Source: Tetrapyrgos nigripes (lineage: Eukaryota; Basidiomycota; Agaricomycetes; Agaricales; Campanellaceae). Taken from it: a stretch of DNA of 64,000 nucleotides. Made by a program: the position numbers and the translations under genes. Within the stretch, counting starts at the first letter, position 1, and each line of letters opens with the position of its first letter. This document shows, one piece after another, positions 23,473-34,000 of this stretch. The notes under the pieces are model-generated. The model made no database searches and was not told the origin of the DNA. It was given only the letters and a program-made list of their open reading frames with translations. The stretch covers positions 744,001-808,000 of the forward strand of contig JAACJM010000005.1 of assembly GCA_013368315.1 (NCBI GenBank), read 5' to 3'.

Positions 23473-23827
23473 ACGCATGGTAGCGCCAAGATATCACATA
23501 CCAGATAATGCAATATCAATTTCCTTACCAGGCAGAGTCGTGGGTTTATTTTTGGATCTACTCTCAAGTTAATAGACATAAACATCAGAGCAAGATGCAT
23601 TTGAATGGTGAGCGGGAGGGTGTGCGGGAAAAGCCGAATTGATTGCCGAGCGGACTTTGCCGTTGCGCATGGTACCAGTGAAAATCCGGTATCAATTTCC
23701 GGAAGGAGCTGATGTTGTCGAAATCCGGATTGATACTCTCCAGACAATCCGGGAGCAATGATTGAATTTCCGGATGGCACCACTAGATATCCGGGAAAAT
23801 TATTTTTGCGACGTTTTGGACAGCATA

Positions 23828-25960
23828 GAAGACTTCGAGTCAGCAATCCATAATTATTGGATATGATAAATTTGGCTCTCTGTGCTATTTAGATCTTGCA
23901 TCCTAGTACTCACTCCACCACCAAATTTAATGCTTGCCTTCCGTCTGTCAGATTTGCGAGCATACCCCCTGTACTATCCTTACTCGCTGGGAAAACCGAG
24001 TGCTCTTCTTTGCCAGCTCCTCCTCCATCGATAAGAGTTTCCACAGAAATGGCTATTCCGTGCAGAAGATGATCATGGGTTGGCTGATAAATAAATTAAA
24101 AAATACATGTTTCGACTCATGGAGTGAAGAAGAATTATGATACTCTTCTCGCCTGTTCTTTCCATCTCTTTCTTGTAATACTAGTTATTTGGTCGCTTTC
24201 GAACATGTCTCGATACTGGAAGTGAGCTGAAGGTAGGAAAGAATACAAAGTCAAGCATGACGGACAGTATTTTCTCGCGTCAAACCCACTATCACCTCGA
24301 GGTATCGACAGTTGACTATAATGATCTCTGCTTAGGGGAACGTAAGAAATAAGAATTCGATGCTCATAAGTATATATCAATAAGTGGCCATGGTTAGAAT
24401 AAGTAGAGTCAGACAAGCTCAAACAATATATACTTACCTGGAGGGTGGGAAAGGCTGTATGTAGCTCGACATTCTCGACATGTCCTCTCATTTTTCTTCA
24501 ATTGTGCCAGTATCGATTCTATCAACGGCCCAACCAGTGATATGTAGGAGCCATACCTACGGCTCGGCCTACTTACTGCTGCTTCCCATACCGCTCCGGG
24601 CCATCGCTAGCCATACTGTTCCGATTTGTACCGTTGGTACTACGTGTATAAGTACCCCAGTATGGACTAACCTTACATCTGTAAGTCGGCATCTTCCGCA
24701 ACGTCCAAGCTTGCTTATTGTGCTGTTTCTCGGTCTTGACTGACGCCAGTGTGCTCACCAAGGGCTCAAGACCCTGGTATCTCTCGGTAACGCGAAAGCT
24801 TGCCTTGATTAAGAGTCTCCTGAACCCAACTTACCGAACCTGCGGTTCATTACAACATATACAAGAGGTTTAACGGCGTTCCATCCTACATACTATGTCC
24901 TTAGTATATAGCTGTCAAGGAGGCAAACGCTGGGATCGGCTTCGGTGAAAAAAAGACTGAATGCCGGGGCATCCAAATTGCATAGTCACACGCCGAAGCC
25001 TCAGATTCTAAGTTTCTAAGGACGAGTCAGAATGACTCCCTGAAGAGCCTCGTAACTAGTCTCCGGCTGTATAATAATGTCAATCATTTGCAGTTTCACA
25101 TCTTCTAGTACGTAGTTGACCTGCAAAGTAAATTACCCAGTGCAAGAGCGGTTGTCAAGGAAAATTGATGGACCTCATAATACATCTGAAGGTTGAAGGG
25201 ACATGGAGACGAGTCCTGGTCCCCATTAGAGGTCTAGTTGTTCGTCACAATAATAAAGATGATTAAAAAGCAATGGTGATGATAGCCAACATGAGATGAT
25301 GGACGACGACAACATATGAGGATATGGGATATGGGGAGCTGAAGACGCGAAGACTCTGACGCCGAATTGGGAGGCGGAGTCCCCTGAAGAGGGTCCTGCA
25401 CACCAGACGCAAACCCCCTGTAGCTCGATATACAATGGATTTACCGGGGATTTATTCCTTGCCATTAGAGGTGATCAGCTGCGGCCTCCGGAGGATTCCG
25501 ACACTTTGCCGAAAGCTAACCGCGGATGACTAAGGATAAAGTGCGACGCTGACAGCTCATCGTCTCGACCTCGACCTTCTCCGATTCTTTCTAGGGGAGG
25601 CTCTGCTGCATCCATAACGGGTAGAAGCAAGAGGATCTGAGCCAGTAACTTTTTTCTGCACTTCAGACTCGTCATGATGCAAATGCTACAGAGGAAGACT
25701 GATTTGAGGAATGTAGAGCATAAAAAGCCGGCTCTGGTACCAGAGGTGGTGGAGGGGCTTGAAAAATGAATGTACGTGGTTTCGGCAGTGGGGAGCGTCG
25801 TTATCGTTGTCGTCGACCATGAAGTTGTGTGCTAGGGGTTAGAACCGGTCTGAGTCGTACCCGATGTCATGCCGTCACACAAACTTAGCCGCAACTTAAG
25901 CGAACAGTGCGTTGCTGATCACCTCTATTCATTCCCCAGTGAGGCAAAGGATTGACATAT
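23828..25960 (+). repeat. R repeat copy 3, upstream of the CVNH gene copy
   Basis: It is near-identical to copy 5 (61802-64000), including a stretch at about 25470-25950 absent from copy 4. It retains the empty site (gggccatcgctagcc, about 24598-24612) that is occupied by a solo LTR in copy 5. It runs directly into the upstream region of the truncated CVNH gene. Confidence 0.9.
24135..24870 (-). other. Conserved multi-exon ORF carried by the R repeat, family unknown
   Basis: Every R copy except the rearranged copy 4 keeps open frames on the strand opposite to R. The last exon (24135-24327) encodes RKYCPSCLTLYSF and ends RKRWKEQARRV. It is preceded by a clear donor (CCTCCAG|GTAAGTATATATTG, read on the minus strand) after a stretch that in one frame reads TCRECRATYSLSQPP. 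Paired CxxC motifs suggest a zinc-binding protein, but the frame with CRECR is not in phase with the last exon, while another frame is. A further exon-like segment (SVKTEKQHNKQAW) lies at 24640-24760. I do not recognise the family; exon structure is unresolved. Conservation may simply reflect recent duplication. Confidence 0.35.
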
Positions 25961-26651
25961 AATCTCCGGTAAGTCCATTGATATGGCCAGAGATTTACGG
26001 AGCTTTGCACGCAGTGGCACTTGAGAAAACATTGGTCAGACGCGGCACACAGCCACCTACTCCATTATTGACTTCTGAAAGGTGCCCATTATGCATTATG
26101 TATCTTTCTTTTTCAGCTGTAGGAACATTTGATTGCTTGAACTGCTCACGATGTCGCGCAAAAAAGTCGCCGAATTATCAGGGATCCAGGGTAATCCCCC
26201 TTGACAAGCAAATGTACCTGTGGCTTTTGTGTGGCGTACAGTTCTCAAACATTGTTCCTGTAGATCTACATTTTCTTCGTTTCCTTCTAGGCCTCGACTC
26301 ATTGAATCCCTCCCCCGCTCCGCACTTTTTTTGGATAGATTCACAGTCTGGATAGGGTGGCACCTTTTTAATGAAGGAATGGATAGATAGGCGCCTAGTA
26401 AGTGGCTAGTGATTGAAGTCTTGAAAAGTGAAAATGTTGACAGAGGAAATGTCGGAGGCTCAGCGCCCGGAATAGGATCAGATGGTATAAGAGAAGTACC
26501 GCCAGACGACTCCAGTATCCTCATCTCATCCTCAGACTTTCTTTCTCTCTCCCAGCCTTCGCCTTCCAGTCTTTATAAGTCACTTCTCTACCGTGTAAGC
26601 ATTATCAACGACGAATTTCGAATTTTTGGCTGATAATTCACGTTTAGAACC
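25961..26651 (+). promoter_or_regulatory. Upstream region shared by both CVNH genes
   Basis: This stretch is clearly duplicated at about 56160-56869, before the intact CVNH-annexin gene. It therefore belongs to the duplicated gene unit and probably contains promoter and 5' leader. No specific factor site could be named. Confidence 0.5.
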
Positions 26652-28232
26652 ATGCCTTTCGACAAGACTTGCATCAATCCTCGTCTGAGCGAAAAGCGTG
26701 ATCATCTTATCATCGACTGTAAAACCCACAATGGCGACAAAGTGGAACTTACCTTGAACCTTGATACTTTACTGGGTAACGACAACGGCAAATTCAAATG
26801 GAGAAGTCATTCCTTCACCGCAACTGCTAGGAATATCTCGTTGGACGGTTCCATCCTCAAGGCCGAACTGCAGCAACTTACAGGCAAATGGGTCGCTGAT
26901 AAGATCGACCTCAGCCTTCATATCAAGAACGATACCGGCAAACTTGTGCCTATCGATGCTACTATCCTCAAAGCTGCAAGTCTTACTCCTCCTCCTACTC
27001 CGTGAGTCAGCATAAATATTCACTTGTTTATTTTTCGTGTTCAATGATAGCTTGTACCGCTATCTATCAGCCCCATCATAGATATCCCCCCTCCTGCGTA
27101 CTCCAAGGAGAGCAAGTTCTCGGCATACAGAACGTATTGTTCATCCCAATTGTGAGTACCCCTTGCCGCCGAATATCCTAGTGGAGTTTTTGACTTTATC
27201 CTATTATAATTAAGTAAATCCCAAGAATCTCGATCATCTTCCTACTTTATGTATTCCGTGGCATCTGACAAGTTGCGCTTGGTGGGGTCAACCCTCCACG
27301 CAGAGTGTCTCAAGTTGGATGGGAGCTACGCTGTGCAGACGTTGGACCTTGCCAAGTACATTGGTGTCGTCAACGGCCATCTCGTTTGGGGTTGCAGGGA
27401 CTTCCATTCGGCTTGCCGAAGCGTCAAGCTCGAAGGATACGTCCTCCACGCGGAGTGTCATGACGAGAAGAAGGTCGTGATCAAATCCTCATTGGATCTC
27501 AGTCGCTATCTGCACTCTTACGATGGCGTACTGAGCGTGAAGGTCACCGTGGATAGTTCGGAACTTTCAAAATTGTTCAGCGAGGCGAGATGGTTGAAGT
27601 TTAGAGTCGTTACCGAGCCTGATTCGTCTGTCGTCGTTGGCGGTTCAGCATTCAAATCGGTTTTCCACAGTCTCGCTGAGGCGACTTCCGCGTACGTCCA
27701 CACGGAGATGACACAGTATCTAGCAGACACAATCGGGCAGGATATCAAGAGTCTCTTGATCGAAAAAGTCCGAGCAGAGATGACTCGGACTGTTACGGCC
27801 TCGATGACCATGGCGCTTCAGAAACAACTTTCGGAGAAGATCGAGGTGGCTTTTGCAGCAACCAAGAAGACCGTCATAGAATCGTGCAATGAGATGATTA
27901 ATGTTGCGGTGAATAAGGTCAGCACGCAATGTACGGAGTCTGTCGTTCTTTCGGTGGGCGAACATGTGGCTACCCAGTGTAATCTCGCTATCGCAAGTGC
28001 CACGCAGGAGGTGACTTCCACTGCTATCGCACATTTCCGGGAGAATGTGGAGATTTTGATGAGCAACAGATGGTGGTGGCTAGTACACGTCGTGCGCGCA
28101 CGGAGGCAGCTTTATTGGCGGTTTATAAAGAGTTGGGAGCTGGAGGAGTCTGGGATTGAGTCTGTAATCATCTCCTCCCTAGCATACTCATATATTGTAC
28201 TTATCTTATTTATCATCGTTCATTACGCTTAG
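26652..28232 (+). pseudogene. Truncated copy of the CVNH-annexin gene (annexin part lost)
   Basis: Exons are 26652-27001, 27071-27151 and 27215 onward, parallel to the intact copy at 56870. It encodes two cyanovirin-N homology domains (for example RNISLDGSILKAEL; LRLVGSTLHAECLKLDGSY) and the alpha-helical linker, at over 90 % identity to the intact gene. One G is missing between 28060 and 28061 (ttgatgagcaac versus ttgatggagcaac), shifting the frame. Homology stops at about 28151, before any annexin sequence, and the shifted frame ends at 28232. A protein of two CVNH domains plus helices could still be made, so loss of all function is not certain. Confidence 0.8.
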
Positions 28233-28594
28233 CTCTTACCAGTATCACTTCTTACACGTTTCTCTTTCGATCGTACTTTCTATTACTTATACGCTCATTT
28301 GTATCTGATTCCTCAGTCGAAACAATTCTATATTCTTTGTAATCTTCCTTTCTTATTCATCGGGCTCATGTCATCCTAGATCCTCACATAAGTTGGAATG
28401 GTATATCAAAGATTTTATTGTATCTCTCTTATCATGGGTTAATGTTAGTATATACAGTAGGACTCCCGCTCTCCCCGTTTCCCAAGATGAGTGTGCATGA
28501 ATACACCTCGTACCCTACTCTTGAATGCGTACAAATTAGGTAAACTACCTGCTCTTCTTCGCAAGTTCAGAGTCCTTGTCACCTATCCTACTAC
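28152..28594. other. No gene seen
   Basis: This A/T-rich sequence follows the truncation point of the CVNH copy. Its right end (28560-28594), joined across the MULE-like insertion to 30588, leads into a degraded R-repeat fragment. Confidence 0.4.
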
Positions 28595-30587
28595 GGGCTA
28601 CCAACTTTTCAAGCAACAGGTCAAGCAACAGGTCAAGCAACACTCAAGCAACACTCAAGCAACATCAAGCAACACTCAAGCAACATCCAGCAACAGCAAA
28701 CCAACAGTGGAACAACATTTAAGTGCTATTAAAACCTATTGAAGTCATATTGAAGTCACTAGCATTGGCCTCAAAAAAATCACTACATAAATCAGGTTTA
28801 AAATTCAATCTGTGCTCAAAAGTCATTGGGCACTGCTACTGTCACTCAAGCTACCCTTGCTCAAGTAGCTTGAGGGTAGCCTGACTTCTAATTTTAGTGT
28901 GGCTGTGCTTATCCCAGTCTACTCAACTTCACTACACTTCATTGTACAACAAATTACTTGCATTGAAAGGTTCATTTATTGAGGAGATGGATATCATACT
29001 TACCACACCCTTTACTGCAAACTGGTTTAGCCTCTTCTGAGTCTCAAATGCTCAGTTTTGCTAGATTTTCCCAGCTGTATTAGATAGCTGGCTTTTTAAA
29101 CATGCTAACTCAGAGAGAACAGAAACATCCTTATCAATGAGCTTTTATAATACAGAGACAATTGCAGTAGTTAGTGAACAGCACAGGTACCCTACAGATA
29201 CTTTTGAGCTGACCCATACCTGAACAGGTATGGGTTTTCAGCGGGTCTGGTGGGTAACCCATCTGTTCTTGAGTGTGTCTAACTATTCTAATTCATTCCA
29301 TATAATTACTAGCTGTGTCACCTACTATACTTATTGGCAGGTCAGACACCATATAAGTAATTGATATTTAGGTGTAATATACATGAACAGTAGTAGTAAG
29401 GAATTTTGAGTGGCAGGTACAATGGGTCTGCCTCTACTGGTACAGGTCAGCACAGGTTTCCAAATCCATACCAGTGAGACCTGTACCCCAAAACCTGCAG
29501 CAACACATTGGCAATAGTTAAGCAAGCCAGAAAATATTCTGAAATTCAGACATATAAAAGGTGTTTCACAGATGTATAAGTTGGAGGTGGCCTGAATGTG
29601 GCTTGAGTGATAGCTTCAATTGTAGTGGCACAGGCAACAGTCAAGTCACAGTCAAGCAATGGTCAAGCACTGGGTCAAGCAACATCAAGCAACACTCAAG
29701 CAACACTCAAGCAACGGTCAAGCAACAGTCAAGCAACAGATCAAGCAACATCAAGCAACACTCAAGCAACGTCAAGCAACACTCAAGCAACACTCAAGCA
29801 ACACTCAAGCAACGTCAAGCAACACTCAAGCAACAGTCAAGCAACAGTCAAGCAACAGTCAAGCAACAGTCAAGCAACAGTCAAGCAATGTCAAGCAACA
29901 CTCAAGCAACATCAAGCAACAGTCAAGCAATGTCAAGCAACACTCAAGCAACATCAAGCAACAGTCAAGCAACATCCAACAACACTTCTCATAGGTCAAG
30001 CAACAGTCAAGCAACACTTAAGGGTAAGTTAAGCAACAGTATGAATAAAATATGGGCCACCAGCAATTCAAGCTACCAGCCTACTACTCCAAGTTAGCTA
30101 TTACCTATTAAAGAGGGACATAATGCTCAGACATACTTAGCATCCCCATAGTTGTGAAATTACCTGGATGAATGTGACCATAAATTTATTTTTCTCAAAC
30201 TTTTTTTCTATCTCTTCAATTTTAAAATTATGTACTTGACTGAGTGAAGGTTAAAGCAATTTGAAATGGAGAATGAGATATGTATAAATGATATCTCCTC
30301 AATGAATGAACCTTTCAATGTGAGTAACTTGCTGTAAAATGAAGTGTAGTGAACTTCACTACACTAGGATAAGCACAGCCACATCCAAAGTAGAAAGTCA
30401 AGCCATCCTCAGACTACTCTCAAGTGGATTGTACTCAAGCAACTTCCAAGTAATCTTCCAGCAGGGCCAAGCAACAGTCAAGCAACGGTCAAGCAACAGT
30501 CAAGCAACATTCAAGCAACAGTCAAGCAATGTCAAGCAACAGTCAAGCAACAGTTGCTTGACCTGTTGCTTGAAAAACCATATGCCC
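28595..30587. mobile_element. MULE-like non-autonomous element with TCAAGCAACA repeats and 10-bp TSD
   Basis: Flanks share a perfect 10-bp duplication, atcctactac (28585-28594 and 30588-30597). The ends are GGGC...TTTTCAAGCAACAGG and its inverse CCTGTTGCTTGAAAA...GCCC; the 24 bp from TTTTCAAGC inward match perfectly, while the first bases match only at GGGC. Further inverted homology continues inward (28850-29010 against 30270-30410). A 9-11 bp duplication is typical of Mutator-like elements. No transposase is encoded; the open frames rich in SSNTQATVKQ are translations of the repeat. Confidence 0.85.
29630..30020 (+). repeat. Dense TCAAGCAACA/G array inside the MULE-like element
   Basis: About 35 head-to-tail units of roughly 8-11 bases (caagcaac plus a variable a, ag, act or gt) fill this block. 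Smaller clusters lie at 28613-28690 and 30474-30560. Unit length varies, and there are no unique spacers. It may serve as an array of transposase-binding sites, by analogy with subterminal repeats of other DNA transposons. Confidence 0.85.
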
Positions 30588-30597
30588 ATCCTACTAC

Positions 30598-30667
30598 GAT
30601 CACTGATAGTCTCAACTGAAATTGATACGCCGTGCGGAGGATGATCATGAGTTGGCTGAAAAGTACG
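30598..30667 (+). repeat. Degraded R-repeat fragment at the copia insertion site
   Basis: The sequence gccgtgcggaggatgatcat (near 30630-30650) followed by gagttggctgaaaagtacg matches R copy 4 near 54770. The R fragment continues after the copia element at 38296 (cacatcagaaag). Confidence 0.6.
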
Positions 30668-30951
30668 TGTTGAGCAGGCTATGTTCTATATACATAGCGG
30701 CAACTGCATACTTACCTGGGGATGTAAAAGTGCTTGTTAGAGCGGTTTGTTAGAGGTTAAGAGCGATGAGTAGTAAGGGAAATCCTTATTCTTGTAGGGC
30801 AATCTACGAGCCCTTATATACTGCTCTAGATAGTGCATGTGACTACTTATCTAAGAACTTCTAATGTACAGTAAGCGTAACTAACTAGATTACTATCTAA
30901 TCTATATCTAATCTAGTATTGATGGCTGCTTACTAATTTGCCAATTCAACA
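30668..30951 (-). repeat. Copia 3' LTR
   Basis: It matches the 5' LTR at about 98 % (five differences counted by eye, four of them transitions). A TATA-like motif (TATATAAGGG on the minus strand, about 30815-30824) lies in the expected promoter position. Confidence 0.92.
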
Positions 30952-31073
30952 CTCCCCCTTGCTAAGCTGCACTATTAGTGCGCGTAAGCATAAAGGCACT
31001 ATAAGCAGCCGAGGTTCATCTTTGTTATTTCAGATACATTGTACCAAGGTTCTATGATACGTTATACCTGGGT

Positions 31074-34000
31074 TCAACTAGTATAAAATTGAAGTCCTAG
31101 TTGTGATCTGAACTTCTCAAATTTTAGTTTGCCCAGGTTCTTTGTGAACATATCAGCAGGATTATCGCTTCCTTCTATGAACTTTATTATGACGTTTTCA
31201 TTTGCGACATGTTCACAGATAAAGTGATACTTGACAGCAATGTGCTTTGAATGTCGTTCTGTAACAGGATTGGATGCGATGAATATAGATCCTTGATTGT
31301 GTCCATAGATATTGATAGCTTTCATCTCGATGTTAAGTTCTTTTAAGAGAGCTTTTATCCAGATGACTTGGCGACTACAATCACTAAGAGCCATATACTT
31401 GGCTTCAGTGGAGCTTAACGCAGTTGTGGTTTGAGCTCTAGAGGCCCAGTAAAAAGTACCACGGGCTAATGTTAGGAAGAAGCCAGTATGTGATCAATGA
31501 TCATTTGGGTCTGATGCCCAGTCAGAGTCTGTGTACGCAGCGAGACCTGTTCCTAATGGATCTGATTTAGTGATCTTTTTCTTGGATCCGTCATACACTA
31601 ATGCATAGTGTCGGGTACCGAGAAGGTAATGGCAGATCCAAAGGGCTTTGGTTAGATGATCATCTGAAGGGTTTGCAGCGTGCTGTGCCATTTTGGTAAC
31701 GGCGAAAGCCATGTCAGGACGAGTTCCTAACATGATGTAAAGAAGAGACCCGATGACAGTTTGATATTTCTGTCTAAGTACTGGGTCAACTGGGGCTTTG
31801 TTTTTTATAGGATAGTATCCTGCAGGTAATGGAGTAGCAGAAGCTTTCGCGTTTTGCATACCACATCATTCTAATACCTTCAGCCAGTGACGATGCATAG
31901 CATTTCCATCTACATCTGTCATTTTGTCATGCTTCATTAGCATGGTTATTTTGTCTGATCCATGAACTGTCACTCTGTCTGACTGTAGGAATGTGCCAAG
32001 TGACAGTAACTGTTGGTTGAGATTGGCAACATAGTAAACAGGGGCAACTTTGAAGTAACGAGATCCCTGTTGTATGATGACAGTACCAGCGGTGTTGGTT
32101 TTGGTAACTCCATTTGCAGTTTGAATGGAGATTGGATCTACTTTATGTGACTCAACAAAGTCGGTTAAGTCAAAAGTATAATGTGCAGATGCTCCAGAGT
32201 CAAGTAACCAGGCGTTGTCATAATGTTTCTGGTTGATGAGAGTATTCTTTCCCTTGCAATTCACACAAGATGAATATTAAGTCCCACAGGGACATAATAT
32301 ATTTGGTACATTATAAATAGAGGGGCTAATAGAGCCCAGAGGAGCGGTATGTATAAATATGTTACAAGCATGTGATAATAATTCACATGTGACTGGGCTC
32401 ATCATCTGCACTGTATTAGATGTGTCAGATACTCTATTCACAATGGAAGAGGGTGTGGCGTACCTGTAGTACCCGCCATCATTCCAACTCTCAGAAATAA
32501 TTTCCTCCTCGGAGTCAGACCCGAGGGATATAACGTCCATATCCAGAGAACTCGACGGTGGTGTTACAGTGGCCAAAAAAATTGTCCACATGTTTGGCAC
32601 TTTTGGAAAGATTGCTGATTTAAGAGCTATTGAGCAGAAATCTCAAAACATGGCTGGTGGTAGCAAGAAAGCCTTTAATTAGAGCTACAATAATCTGTCT
32701 GTTTTGTCATATTTGGCCAAATATCTGTGGAGTTATGATTGATTTAAAACTATGTCATTTGGACAATTTTTTGAGTTGCCACTTCAAAATCATTATTGCA
32801 ATAACCTGATGTGTTATACATGATGTCATGGGTGGAGCTGTACAGTAATGTAATGTATACACTACAATGATGTCATAGCTGCCAGCTGGAGCATACATAG
32901 CAACATACAGATGCTCTACAGCCTCTATGAAAATCATGGGGTCCCTCATATCAGCCCAGAAAGACAATCTCTACTCTCTCCTCTTAACTGCCTCTCCATC
33001 TGCAAAAATTGCAGCTCAGACTGGAGTATGGAAGCCAAGAGTTGCTTTTGTGGCTTAAAAGACAAATACAGACAATGAGAACAATACAGCAGGGTGTCCT
33101 AGGAGGCTCTCTACTACTTGTGAAGAGGTTAGATTGGAAAAAAATCCATTCTGGTAAAGCCAGATTGCTACACAAGTGGCCTGAAACATCAAGGCTCTTC
33201 TTGGACAACCTGTCCCAACCTATAACAGCCAAAACATTCCTGAAAACGTCTTGTGGCGATCTCCAAAACACAGAACAAGTGCAAACTTACAGTGACTTGC
33301 AGCAAGGCTCACTTGAAGTTTGCACAGATGTAAAAAGACCGGGCTGTAGAAGGCTAGAAGTGGGTTATTTTCTCAGATAAGACCAAAACCAATCATTTTG
33401 GGGCAAATATGCCCCAGCATGTGTGAGAAAAGAGAGATAAATTCATGGTACAGCAAGATGTGACAGAAATGATGACATTTGAGAGAGAAAATGACATGAT
33501 GGGGTAGGGTATGGGGCAACAGTAAGCAGTAAAAATGGTCCAGATGAAGGGGAAGATAGATTGCAAACACTATATGACCATCTTAAGTAACAAAATCCTG
33601 GAAAGCATTAATAATATGGGAGTTGATCCAGAGGTGGCCATTTTTCAGCTGGGTATTAACTTTCTAAAGTGCTATATCCAATGGTTTCCTTTATCAGAAC
33701 ATGTCTCTCTACCTATAAAAGCAACACTCTGCTTTCATACTTCAGTCTGAGCTGAAATTTTGATAGAGGGAGGGGCAGTTTGGAGGAGAGAGTAGAGATT
33801 GTCTTTCTGGGCTGATATGAGGGACCCCATGATTTTCATAGAAGCTGTAGAGCATCTGTATGTTGCTATGTATGCTCCAGCTGGCAGCTATGACATCATT
33901 GTGGTGTATAAATTACATTACTGTACAGCTCCACCCATGACATCATGTATAACACATCAGGTTATTGCAATAATGATTTTGAAGTGGCAACTCAAAAAAT

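Noticed and set aside
23451..23846. 131-codon minus-strand ORF between the deleted hAT and R copy 3
   Set aside because: It crosses the hAT terminus and target duplication, so it cannot be an old gene, and no motif was recognised.
29640..30020. CRISPR-like array
   Set aside because: Units are head-to-tail with no unique spacers, and the host appears eukaryotic.
29561..30097. Overlapping ORFs of 111-178 codons rich in Ser, Asn, Thr and Gln in three frames
   Set aside because: They are translations of the TCAAGCAACA repeat array; all three frames stay open because the repeat lacks stops.
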